Source of the DNA: Plantibacter elymi (nom. nud.)
GTDB lineage: Bacteria > Actinomycetota > Actinomycetes > Actinomycetales > Microbacteriaceae
Assembly: GCF_900177795.1 (NCBI RefSeq)
Contig: NZ_FXWJ01000003.1
Span: 558,001-622,000 of the forward strand
DNA length: 64,000 nucleotides
Reading direction: 5' to 3'
Shown here piece after piece: positions 35,129 to 42,661 of the stretch (position 1 is its first letter; the number at the start of each line of letters is the position of its first letter). Below the pieces are notes generated by a model. The model made no database searches. It was given only the letters and a program-made list of their open reading frames with translations, and had not been told where the DNA came from. Both the position numbers and the translations under genes were made by a program.

Positions 35129-35533
35129 TCACGCGGTGAGCTCTCGCGGAAGGGATGACGGCGTAAGAAGGTACGTAGTATCAGTGATCCGTAGGGTTGC
35201 TGCTTCCCAGGACTGTCGATCGGTCACCAGCGGGTCGAGAGTGCGCCACAGTGCCTCAAAAAGTTCCACCGTTGCGACTTCAGTGGAAGGCTGGGTGGCG
35301 ACCACGAGCCTCTGATTCGATCGACGGAATATGAATAGAGCCAAGGGGCCGCTGGAACCAGCCGATTCAATCTGAAGGCGAGCGTCGAGCGTCGCCCGAG
35401 GAACAGCGGTGTATGGAATCCACCCCAGCTGGGTGCTGTTCGAAAAGATGGGCCCGCCGGGGCCCGAACCCCATTCGGCCTGGACGAGTCGAGCAAAGGC
35501 CGCGGCGGGCGATGAAGAACTTTCTGTTGTCAC
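35129..35533 (-). CDS. Hypothetical protein, candidate immunity protein
   Basis: 134 aa from a GTG that overlaps the preceding stop by 4 bases (GTGA). Soluble, with no signal peptide: VTTESSSSPAAAFARLVQAE, PIFSNSTQLGWIPYTAVPRA, PLALFIFRRSNQRLVVATQP, and a C-terminal LVTDRQSWEAATLRI. An ATG at 35551 is an alternative start. It has no known family in view. Position and size suit an immunity protein coupled to the toxin-tip-like domain encoded just upstream, but this rests on gene order. Confidence 0.5.
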   Translation of the reverse strand: MTTESSSSPAAAFARLVQAEWGSGPGGPIFSNSTQLGWIPYTAVPRATLDARLQIESAGSSGPLALFIFRRSNQRLVVATQPSTEVATVELFEALWRTLDPLVTDRQSWEAATLRITDTTYLLTPSSLPRELTA

Positions 35534-36795
35534 AGGCTGTCGTTGACCCATTGTGGGCAAGCGCGCGTCGGTGCAGACGCAGAATCTCGGCAATATGCCG
35601 TCACGACACCGAGCTCGTAGGGGTCGGGACTGTCCCCTCCGGGGCCGCGCTCCTGGATGAGCTCGAAGTTGATGACCACATCCCCGTCTTCGTTCTTGTA
35701 GTAGGCCCCATAGAGGTAACGGCCGTTGGGCTGCGCGTACCCGCCGGTGTTAATACTGACGGTGTGCTCAATGGTCTGCTGCTCCACGTTGTGATCCAGC
35801 AGGGCATGTAGGTACCCGAAGCCGCTTGCGCCGCTCTGTCCCTGCCGAAGAACTACCTTCTCCCCGGAACCGTCCAGTGTCACGCTGAGGCAGTTGAACT
35901 GCGGCTGACTTGGATAATTCGTGGTGCCCGACGCACACCCTTCTGCCAGCGCGGTCTCGTCGGCGTTCGCATTATCGGCGCCGGATCCGGCGATGCCTAC
36001 CGCCCCGCTCATGCCGAACACCAACAGCATCAAGGGGATCGCGGCGCTGGGCAGACCTCCCAACCGGGTGACCAGTGCCGTGAGGTAGGTGAAGACAGCG
36101 AAATGCCCGACCAACACCAGCCCTCCCGCGATCGCGACCGCGATCACTCGGGACGCGCTGCGATCCCACGCGCCGCCACGGGTAGGCAACGCTGACGGTA
36201 CCTGCGGCAGGATGAGCCAGAGCACCCCGGCGGTCAGGACAAGAACCACAGATAGGCCGGTGAAAACGGCCCGCCACCCCACCACACTGGCCAAAGCCGC
36301 CGCCGCCGGTAGTCCGGCAAGGCCAGCGAGCGTTGGCCCGGCCAGGACGATCGCCAGTGCCCGTCCGAGCCGCTCGGCAGTGATGACGGAGGCGACAGAG
36401 GAAACGACGAGTGCCCAGAACAGCCCGTGCGCCGTCGCGGCGACGATACGACCCGCAAGCGCGAGCGCGAGGCCCGAAGCAGTCGCGGTGAGCAGGTTCG
36501 CTGCGGCGATCACGATCAGACACGCTGCCAGCAGCGGTGTGCGGGGCACCCGGATCGTGAGTCGCACAAGCGGAATCCCCACGATCGCAATGGTGAGCGC
36601 CCAGGCGCTCACCAGCAGCCCGATCGCTGATTCCGAGACACCCAGATCAGCACTCATCACCGGCAAGAGTCCGGATGGCAATATCTCGACCGTCACCGTC
36701 AGCAACGTCACCGTGGTCAACACCGCCAGAATCGGCCAGGTTCGGTGCGAGCCGGCTGTGCCAGGCGAGGGCGACTCCGTAGATCGTGTTCTCAT
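35530..36795 (-). CDS. Chimera: truncated MFS transporter fused in frame to an unrelated soluble domain
   Basis: 421 aa. Residues 1 to about 272 are the first eight helices of a DHA1-type MFS exporter (motif A region LVRLTIRVPRTPLLAAC, helices TWPILAVLTTVTLLTVTVEI and VFTYLTALVTRLGG). At GAVGIAGSG the sequence changes to a soluble Cys-containing domain: NCLSVTLDGSGEKVVLRQGQ, SGFGYLHALLDHNVEQQTIE, NGRYLYGAYYKNEDGDVVIN, ending TAYCRDSASAPTRACPQWV. The last four transporter helices are missing. The tail pattern recalls secreted BECR-type nuclease toxin tips, which is inference only. It is driven from a MerR-type promoter, so the transporter part was once MerR-regulated. Transport activity is unlikely. 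Confidence 0.75.
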   Translation of the reverse strand: MRTRSTESPSPGTAGSHRTWPILAVLTTVTLLTVTVEILPSGLLPVMSADLGVSESAIGLLVSAWALTIAIVGIPLVRLTIRVPRTPLLAACLIVIAAANLLTATASGLALALAGRIVAATAHGLFWALVVSSVASVITAERLGRALAIVLAGPTLAGLAGLPAAAALASVVGWRAVFTGLSVVLVLTAGVLWLILPQVPSALPTRGGAWDRSASRVIAVAIAGGLVLVGHFAVFTYLTALVTRLGGLPSAAIPLMLLVFGMSGAVGIAGSGADNANADETALAEGCASGTTNYPSQPQFNCLSVTLDGSGEKVVLRQGQSGASGFGYLHALLDHNVEQQTIEHTVSINTGGYAQPNGRYLYGAYYKNEDGDVVINFELIQERGPGGDSPDPYELGVVTAYCRDSASAPTRACPQWVNDSL

Positions 36796-36801
36796 GCGAC
36801 G

Positions 36802-36833
36802 AAGCTAAAGATTGACACCACTGTCAAGGTCAA
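36802..36833 (-). promoter_or_regulatory. MerR-type promoter/operator between MFS chimera and merR-family gene
   Basis: Minus-strand -35 TTGACC (36828-36833) and -10 TAGCTT (36802-36807) are separated by 20 bases (19 if TTAGCT is used). The spacer holds a dyad TTGACA-CCAC-TGTCAA (36812-36827). The -10 ends 6 bases before the ATG at 36795, so the transcript is leaderless. This is the arrangement of a MerR-activated target promoter. Confidence 0.7.
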
Positions 36834-36871
36834 GTCCGGAATCTGAGGGCCCGAGCACGAGGAGTGAGCGG

Positions 36872-37231
36872 ATGAGGATCGGCGAAGTCTCCCAGCGCAG
36901 TGCAGTCGCCCCCCGAATGCTGCGGTATTACGAAGCCCAGGGACTCCTCCACCCAGGAAGACACCTGAACGGATATCGTGACTACACCGAATCCGACCTG
37001 AACCAGGTCGTCACGATCCGCGATCTTTCCCGCTCCGGTGTCCCGACGCGATTCATCAAGATCGTGCTCGACCGCCAGAACGGCCACTCCGGATGGTCGA
37101 GCACCTGTGACGACATTCTCGCCCGCATGGTGAATGAACAGATCGACGACCTCGACACCAAGATCGCCTGCCTCACCACCAGCCGCGACGCGCTGACCCA
37201 ATTTCTCCGGGAGACCCACGCCAGCACCTGA
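36872..37231 (+). CDS. MerR-family transcriptional regulator
   Basis: 119 aa. Winged helix MRIGEVSQRSAVAPRMLRYY then EAQGLLHPGRHLNGYRDYTE, followed by the dimerisation helix (DILARMVNEQIDDLDTKIAC). No metal-binding Cys cluster is evident apart from a single Cys at about 84 and another at 100, so the signal is probably a small molecule exported by the original MFS pump. A GGAG site precedes the ATG at 36872. Divergent from the chimeric MFS gene with a MerR operator between. Confidence 0.87.
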   Translation: MRIGEVSQRSAVAPRMLRYYEAQGLLHPGRHLNGYRDYTESDLNQVVTIRDLSRSGVPTRFIKIVLDRQNGHSGWSSTCDDILARMVNEQIDDLDTKIACLTTSRDALTQFLRETHAST

Positions 37232-37376
37232 GGCCGGCACGGCACCTGGTTCTAACAGCTCCCGCCACTGTAAGTAGCGTTGGACCCCATCCGGTGTCCC
37301 ACGCACCGCCGGTCTGAACGCAGCAGGACACACACTTCATCAGCGGTGCTAGCCGACGTTCGTGGAACACTCTCTG

Positions 37377-37583
37377 TCACCCGTTCTCTGCGCTAGCGAC
37401 GGCCTCGAGTGCACCGACCGCAGCGGCAATCGTGGGGTGCTTGGCACTTCCACGGCGTAGGACGAGGTTGATGCGCCGCGTCGGTGTGGTGGCGCCCATG
37501 AGGTGGAGTCGATGGACGCTGTGGTTGGCAGGAATGGGAACCATGCGAGGTAGAAGGCAAACGCCGAGACCTTCCGGGCTCAC
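37377..37583 (-). pseudogene. 3' remnant of a LysR-family regulator
   Basis: About 69 codons resembling the C-terminus of LysR regulators: GLGVCLLPRMVPIPANHSVH, then PTRRINLVLRRGSAKHPTIA and AVGALEAVA before the stop. The DNA-binding part and most of the effector domain are absent; the break falls at about 37583, where a different remnant begins on the other strand. Confidence 0.6.
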
Positions 37584-37795
37584 CTTCGAACAATTCGTTC
37601 ACCTGGGCGCCGCCGCTGGACCGCCTGCAAAGTCTGTTGAAAGAGGCCCAGTCCCACCAACCGAAGTCAGATGACGCAGTCCAACATGTGCGCCTGAGTC
37701 GCCGCCTCTCCCCCAAGATTGTCACCGAGATCGTGGACAAGTACGAGGCCACCATGGTCGTCTTCGACGCTCGCAGTTTGCTCACCCTCGTCCGC
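37583..37795 (+). pseudogene. Remnant of a resolvase/invertase-associated HTH protein
   Basis: Plus-strand frame: NNSFTWAPPLDRLQSLLKEA then VQHVRLSRRLSPKIVTEIVD and KYEA. The RRLSP-x-IV-x-EIV-x-KYEA segment matches the helix-turn-helix region that follows resolvase-type recombinases and related actinobacterial proteins; similarity fades after KYEA. There is no start codon or catalytic resolvase domain. Probably a relic of a mobile element that was joined here to the LysR remnant. Confidence 0.4.
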
Positions 37796-37804
37796 AAGCA
37801 GCAA

Positions 37805-38500
37805 TCAGACCCAGCCCGCGAGCGCCTGCTTCGTCAGCTCAAACTGTTCGATGGGCATGTCGTGGACGCCGCCCGGGACGGTGAGCACGTTGTAGCCGCC
37901 GTCACGCAGCCGCTTCTCGAGCTCGGGTCGGACCGCGAGCGGCGGGTCGGCGAGCACGACCAGCGACGGCACGACGGGAGACAGCGGCGGTTCGAGGTCG
38001 GGAAGGATCGGGTTCGGTGCCTGGAACCAGAGCGGATCGGCGAGCACGAAGCCGCGGCGCAACCGGTTCAGTTGTTCGGGGTTGTAGTTCGGAAGGAGCT
38101 CGGAGAGCGACTTGAGGGACAGAATGTCGCCGCTCTCGTCGACCGGCAAGTTGATGGACAGCCCTGCCGGGACGTTCCAACCGGGGTCGACGTAGATCGC
38201 ACGCTCGGGACGCAATCGGTCTGCGGCCAGGAGGAGTGCCCGCCCTCCGAGCGAGTGACCCACAATGATGTCGAGTCCGGCGGGAAGGGTCTCGACGAGG
38301 TCGTCCGCGAGTTCCTCGGTGAGGTAACTGTCGGCGCGGTCGCTCGCCCCGTGACCGCGCTGGTCGACGACGGTCACGGTGTAACCGAGCGATGCGAGCC
38401 ACGCCGCGACCTCGGACCAGTAGCCACCGTGCGCTGAGAGGCCGTGGACGAGTGCCGCGGTCTTGGCGCCGTCGCCAACGGTGGTGGTTGAGAGTCTCAT
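37805..38500 (-). CDS. Alpha/beta-fold hydrolase
   Basis: 231 aa. Oxyanion motif VHGLSAHGGYW, DQRGHGASDR, nucleophile elbow IIVGHSLGGRALLLA (Ser about residue 81) and the catalytic His in VPGGVHDMPIEQF near the end. No signal peptide, so cytosolic. The ATG 38498-38500 has AAGGAA upstream. It lies 67 bases downstream of the DJ-1 gene in the same direction and probably belongs to the RpiR - DJ-1 - hydrolase operon. Confidence 0.87.
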   Translation of the reverse strand: MRLSTTTVGDGAKTAALVHGLSAHGGYWSEVAAWLASLGYTVTVVDQRGHGASDRADSYLTEELADDLVETLPAGLDIIVGHSLGGRALLLAADRLRPERAIYVDPGWNVPAGLSINLPVDESGDILSLKSLSELLPNYNPEQLNRLRRGFVLADPLWFQAPNPILPDLEPPLSPVVPSLVVLADPPLAVRPELEKRLRDGGYNVLTVPGGVHDMPIEQFELTKQALAGWV

Positions 38501-38567
38501 GCTGTTCCTTCGCTCTGCGATGTCCGAGACCGCGGGACGCCGTCTCGGGGTACTCCTGATTCGGCTG

Positions 38568-39275
38568 TCATACTTCGAAGCGGGCAGCAGCCTCGGCCAC
38601 AGCTTGCTCGCGTTTCGCGAGGCTGGGAGCCACCCGGTCTTTGTACCGGTTGACGATCTCTGCGGGAGCCTCGTCAGGGTGGCCTGCGTGGAACGGCGGT
38701 GCGGGGTTGTACTCCATCCGAAGCTGGATGACCTCGGCGGTCGGCTGATCCACCAGCTTCGCGACGAGCGTGAGCGCGAAGTCGATGCCGGCGGTGACAC
38801 CACCACCCGTGACCCTGTTGCGATCGACCACCACGCGCTGCTGCGTGGGGATAGCGCCGAGTTCCTCGAGCAGGTGCATGGACGACCAGTGCGTGGCGGC
38901 GTGGTACCCGTCGAGCAGCCCCGCTGCTCCGAGGACGAGCGCGCCGGTGCAGACGGACGTCACCCATTGCGCCCCTTGGCCTTGGCGACGGACGAAGTCG
39001 ATCACCTCGGGGTCGTTGAGGAGAGCATCCGTTCCCTGTCCCCCGGGCACGCAGAGCACGTCGAGCTGCGGGCAGTCGGCGAAGGTCATCGTCGGAGTGA
39101 GGGTCATGATGGCGTCTGTCGGAACCGGCTCGAGGTCCTTCCAGAGCAGGTGCACCTGGGCTCCGGGGTCTGGTGCGAAGATCTGGATACTCGTGAACAC
39201 CTGCAGGGGGCCCGTGGCATCGAGCTGGGTCATGTCGGGGAAGACGATCAGGCCGATCTGGAGCGGTGAGGTCAT
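38568..39275 (-). CDS. DJ-1/PfpI-family protein (isonitrile-hydratase-like)
   Basis: 235 aa. Opening LQIGLIVFPDMTQLDATGPL with the conserved acidic residue, LDVLCVPGGQGTDALL, the nucleophile Cys in WVTSVCTGALVLGAAGLLDG, and HAATHWSSMHLL: the pattern of InhA (isonitrile hydratase) and AraC-type DJ-1 domains. Hydration of an isonitrile, or a glyoxalase-type activity, are both possible. It overlaps the RpiR gene by 4 bases. Confidence 0.83.
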   Translation of the reverse strand: MTSPLQIGLIVFPDMTQLDATGPLQVFTSIQIFAPDPGAQVHLLWKDLEPVPTDAIMTLTPTMTFADCPQLDVLCVPGGQGTDALLNDPEVIDFVRRQGQGAQWVTSVCTGALVLGAAGLLDGYHAATHWSSMHLLEELGAIPTQQRVVVDRNRVTGGGVTAGIDFALTLVAKLVDQPTAEVIQLRMEYNPAPPFHAGHPDEAPAEIVNRYKDRVAPSLAKREQAVAEAAARFEV

Positions 39276-40165
39276 GGGGTGCTTCTCTCTGTCGGGGACG
39301 GGGGTCGGTGCTTCTGGTCGAAGCCCATGCGACGCCAGGTGTGCTCGAAGCGCTGCGAGGAGGCCTCGGTCACGGCGGAGTCGAGCAAGGCAAGCTCCGA
39401 AGCGAGGGCGTTGACGAGTGCGACGGCGGGTACAAGGGTGGGGAAGAACGTCGAGGACTCGCTCGAGACGTGGAAGAGGTGGTCGACGACCTTACGCAGG
39501 CCTGTGGCGCCCCGATCCGTGATGAGACAAACGGTGGCGCCCGTCTCCCGAGCGATGGCGAGCGCCTCGATCGTCGATGCGTACCCGCGCCATAGGTCGA
39601 CGCCGAAGATGATGTCGCCGGGGCCGAGGTCGCTGAGCGCACCGACCATCCCGGAGGTTTCGTCGGGCGACTGTGTCGGGTACCCCGCGAGGGTGAAGTA
39701 GGTGGCAAGCAGATCAGAGACCGACTTGTAGGTGCCGGAGCCGATCGAGACACGGCGCCGAGCGGCGCCAGCGATGTGGGCGACGGCGCGGACGGCAGCG
39801 AGGTCGATCGTCGACGAGGTGCTCATCAGCGCGCGGCGGTCGGCGTCGAACGAGCTCGCCACAGGGCTGGCTGGCGTACCCAACCGACGCTCGGAAGCGA
39901 CCTCGGTGAACGAGAGCGACTCGAGGTACCGGCTCCGCAGCGCGACGCGCAGCTCGGGCCAACCCGAGAAACCCCAGCTCTGAGCGGTGCGGGTGACCGC
40001 CGCCGGGTTGAGCTCTGCAAGGCTCGAGACGTCGGAGATGGCGGCGTAGGAACCTCGCGAGGGGTTCTGCGCGAGGGCGTCCTTGAGCTTCTCCGTCGTC
40101 TCGGTGCGCGTCGCCTGGGCGGCGAGTGACTCCAACCACGCGATCAACGGGGTGCGATCGGACAT
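39272..40165 (-). CDS. RpiR-family transcriptional regulator with SIS domain
   Basis: 297 aa. Helix-turn-helix region DVSSLAELNPAAVTRTAQSW, FSGWPELRVALRSRYL, then the SIS domain from about 120 (RRRVSIGSGTYKSVSDLLAT, GDIIFGVDLWRGYASTIEAL, ATVCLITDRGATGLRKVVD). It is the first gene of the DJ-1/hydrolase operon and divergent from the keto-acid decarboxylase gene, so it may control both. The 208-base spacer has an inverted repeat GTAACGA/TCGTTAC. Confidence 0.85.
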   Translation of the reverse strand: MSDRTPLIAWLESLAAQATRTETTEKLKDALAQNPSRGSYAAISDVSSLAELNPAAVTRTAQSWGFSGWPELRVALRSRYLESLSFTEVASERRLGTPASPVASSFDADRRALMSTSSTIDLAAVRAVAHIAGAARRRVSIGSGTYKSVSDLLATYFTLAGYPTQSPDETSGMVGALSDLGPGDIIFGVDLWRGYASTIEALAIARETGATVCLITDRGATGLRKVVDHLFHVSSESSTFFPTLVPAVALVNALASELALLDSAVTEASSQRFEHTWRRMGFDQKHRPPSPTERSTP

Positions 40166-40198
40166 GTGCCCTCCTTCGTAGTGACATCATGCTGCGCC

Positions 40199-40241
40199 GT
40201 AACGAAAGTTGCAAGGGGGCACTGCTCGTGATGATCGTTAC
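40199..40241. promoter_or_regulatory. Inverted repeat in the RpiR / decarboxylase spacer
   Basis: GTAACGA (40199-40205) and TCGTTAC (40235-40241) form perfect 7-base arms, 36 bases from start to start. The position between divergent genes suggests an RpiR operator. Confidence 0.4.
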
Positions 40242-40373
40242 ATCCTGCATCTCCCAGCCGACATCGATCAGTCCTGTTCAAAAACCGTGCTGAACCCTTC
40301 TGATCTTGATCATTCCGACCGACCTGGAAGCCCGCGCTTCCGTCCGCGCGGCGCTCATGATGACATCGACGGC

Positions 40374-42059
40374 ATGACGCTCACTGATGGCCACGTCTCC
40401 GTCGGCCAGTACCTCGCCACCCGGCTCCTCCAGCTCGGGGTCCGCCATGTCTTCGGCCTCCCCGGCGACTTCAACCTCAACCTGCTCGACGAGATGTCCA
40501 CCGTCCAAGGGGTCGAATGGGTCGGGTCATCCAACGAGCTGAACGCCGCGTATTCCGCCGACGGGTACGCACGAGTCGGTCGGCGAGCAGGAGCGCTCGT
40601 CACGACGTTCGGGGTGGGCGAGCTCTCAGCGCTCAACGGCATCGCCGGGAGTTTTGCCGAGCAGGTGCCGGTCATCCATATCGGCGGCCTTCCTGCCCGT
40701 GCGTCGATGGCTTCGGGAGCGCCGCTGCACCACACCCTGCTCGACGGCGACTATGGCCATTTCGTGCGGATGTTCCGCGAGGTGACCGTCGCGGATGCCG
40801 TTATCGACCCGGACGATGCCGCACAGGAGATCGATCGGCTGCTCGTGGCGATGATCTCGGCGAGCAAGCCGGTCTACCTCGGTGTGCCGCTCGATGTGGC
40901 GAACGCGCCCGTCGCGGCCGCATCGCTCGACGTTCCGCTCGCTGCAGTGGCAAGCGACCCTCAGGCGCTCTCGGCTTTCACCTCCGCCCTCACCCGCCAC
41001 CTCGCCAACGCCTCATCCCTCGTCGTTCTGGCCGGTCCTGACATCCACCGCCGAGGGATCGAGCGCGACGTCGCAGCCCTCGCGGAGCTTCCGGGCATCA
41101 GCATCGCCTCCCAAAGCGGTTCGAAGGCGATCCTCGACGAGACCCACCGCTCCAGTCTGGGGACCTACCTCGGGGCGACGACGCGCAGCGCCGAGTCCCG
41201 CGACCGTGTCGACGACGCGGAACATCTCGTCATGATCGGCACGACGTTCAGCGACTTCACGACGGGGTTCTTCACCCATCGGTACGACCCGTCGTCGGCT
41301 GTGGAGCTTGCACTGGACCACGCACGGATCGGACACGCCGTCTACCGCGGTGTCCGGCTCGACGACACCGTGCGCGCCCTGCACGCGGCTGCGGCATCGG
41401 CCCCACTCCAGGCCGTGCCTGCGACCGCGAGGGCCGCTGCGCTCGTTTCGGCGACCGCTACCGCGACCGACGACTCCGCGCTCACCCACGATTCGTTCTG
41501 GCCGCAGATCCAAGGCTGGCTCCAGCCCGACACCACGATCGCGGCCGAAGCAGGGACGGCGTTCTACGGTGTTCTGGACCTCGACATCCCCGAACGAAGC
41601 GACCTCATGGGCCAGCCGATCTGGTCCTCCATCGGGTTCACCCTTCCCGCGACCTTCGGAGCCATGCTCGCTCGGCCGGATCGTCGGCCCGTGCTCTTCA
41701 TCGGAGACGGTTCGGCGCAGCTCACCATCCAGGAGCTCGGACATCTGTACGCATACGGTCGCAACCCGGTGGTCTTCCTCCTGGACAACGACGGGTACAC
41801 CGTCGAACGGAAGATCCAGAGCCCGGATGCCAGCTATCAGGACATCGTGCGCTGGAACTGGGATCTCGTGCCGGCGGCGTTCGGCGCCGACCAGGTCACC
41901 GTCCTCAGCGTCAGCACGCCCGCCGAGCTGCAAGCAGCCCTGTCGAGCACCCGTACCTCCGACGTCGGCGCCTTCATCCGCGTGGTCCTCCCGAAGTATG
42001 ACGCCCCACGTCTCCTCGAAGTGCTCGCGCGGGGCATCTCAGAGGTCAACAAACACTGA
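40374..42059 (+). CDS. Thiamine-diphosphate-dependent 2-keto-acid decarboxylase (PDC/IPDC family)
   Basis: 561 aa. Catalytic Glu in VGSSNELNAAYSADGYAR (about residue 51), His pair replaced in part by APLHHTLLDGDYGHF, which keeps HH, ThDP/Mg site FIGDGSAQLTIQELGHLYAY with the Asp and DNDGYTVE at the end, and WSSIGFTLPA. It decarboxylates pyruvate, indolepyruvate, phenylpyruvate or branched 2-keto acids to aldehydes in the cytosol. The neighbouring leucine dehydrogenase and DAO enzymes produce such keto acids. An in-frame start at 40209 would add sequence without homology. Confidence 0.9.
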   Translation: MTLTDGHVSVGQYLATRLLQLGVRHVFGLPGDFNLNLLDEMSTVQGVEWVGSSNELNAAYSADGYARVGRRAGALVTTFGVGELSALNGIAGSFAEQVPVIHIGGLPARASMASGAPLHHTLLDGDYGHFVRMFREVTVADAVIDPDDAAQEIDRLLVAMISASKPVYLGVPLDVANAPVAAASLDVPLAAVASDPQALSAFTSALTRHLANASSLVVLAGPDIHRRGIERDVAALAELPGISIASQSGSKAILDETHRSSLGTYLGATTRSAESRDRVDDAEHLVMIGTTFSDFTTGFFTHRYDPSSAVELALDHARIGHAVYRGVRLDDTVRALHAAAASAPLQAVPATARAAALVSATATATDDSALTHDSFWPQIQGWLQPDTTIAAEAGTAFYGVLDLDIPERSDLMGQPIWSSIGFTLPATFGAMLARPDRRPVLFIGDGSAQLTIQELGHLYAYGRNPVVFLLDNDGYTVERKIQSPDASYQDIVRWNWDLVPAAFGADQVTVLSVSTPAELQAALSSTRTSDVGAFIRVVLPKYDAPRLLEVLARGISEVNKH

Positions 42060-42061
42060 CC

Positions 42062-42661
42062 TCAGAACGACGGGGGCGTCATGGCGCCAATCAGCACCGC
42101 CGGCTCGGCGGTGCGGTTCGCGTACCAGTGCGGGATCGACGCGTCGTAGGTGATGGTGTCACCGACGAGCAGTTCGTGCCGATGACCGCCGACCACGACG
42201 ACCAACGAGCCTGCTACGACGATCACGCATTCCTCACCGTCGTGGCGGAACGGTGCCGACTCGTTGCTCCAGCCGGCGCCGATCTCGGCGCGGATCATGC
42301 CGAGTTGGCCGTTCAGGCTCGGAGTGAGGAGCTCGTACGACAGGTCGTGCTCCGACAGCAGGAGGCGGCGGCGGGCTGATGCTCGTACGAGGTCGACCTG
42401 TTTGGGACGGGGGTCCTGTCCGCCGAAGAACTCGCCGACGCCCACCCCCAGCGCTTGAGCGAGCTTGATCAGTGTGCTGTACGACGGATTCCCGTTGCCT
42501 CGTTCGATCTGACTGAGGAGCCCGGAGCTCACGTCGGCGGCCCCGGCGAGGGCGTTGAGACTCATACCCGAGGCCGTCCGCAGGGAACGCACGATGTCGC
42601 CGAGCTCCTGCGGTGCACCGGGCGGGACGTTAGGATCGGACGGGTCCGGTTGCTGCGTCAT
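42062..42661 (-). CDS. XRE-family regulator with cupin domain
   Basis: 199 aa. Helix-turn-helix LRTASGMSLNALAGAADVSSG then LLSQIERGNGNPSYSTLIKL (about residues 28-68), and a C-terminal cupin (VGGHRHELLVGDTITYDASI, PHWYANRTAEPAVLIGAM). Such regulators often control amino-acid or amine catabolism. It overlaps the amidohydrolase stop by 4 bases, is the last gene of the Lrp - amidohydrolase - XRE operon and ends 2 bases from the end of the decarboxylase gene (convergent). Confidence 0.87.
   Translation of the reverse strand: MTQQPDPSDPNVPPGAPQELGDIVRSLRTASGMSLNALAGAADVSSGLLSQIERGNGNPSYSTLIKLAQALGVGVGEFFGGQDPRPKQVDLVRASARRRLLLSEHDLSYELLTPSLNGQLGMIRAEIGAGWSNESAPFRHDGEECVIVVAGSLVVVVGGHRHELLVGDTITYDASIPHWYANRTAEPAVLIGAMTPPSF

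Noticed and set aside
34956-35132. IS3-family transposase OrfA gene
   Set aside because: Only about 20 codons resemble OrfA and the rest does not follow; kept as a note on the gap, not as a gene.
35960-35990. Cloning-type junction suggested by a GGATCC near the MFS fusion point
   Set aside because: A single restriction-like hexamer in high-GC DNA is expected by chance, and no vector sequence is present.
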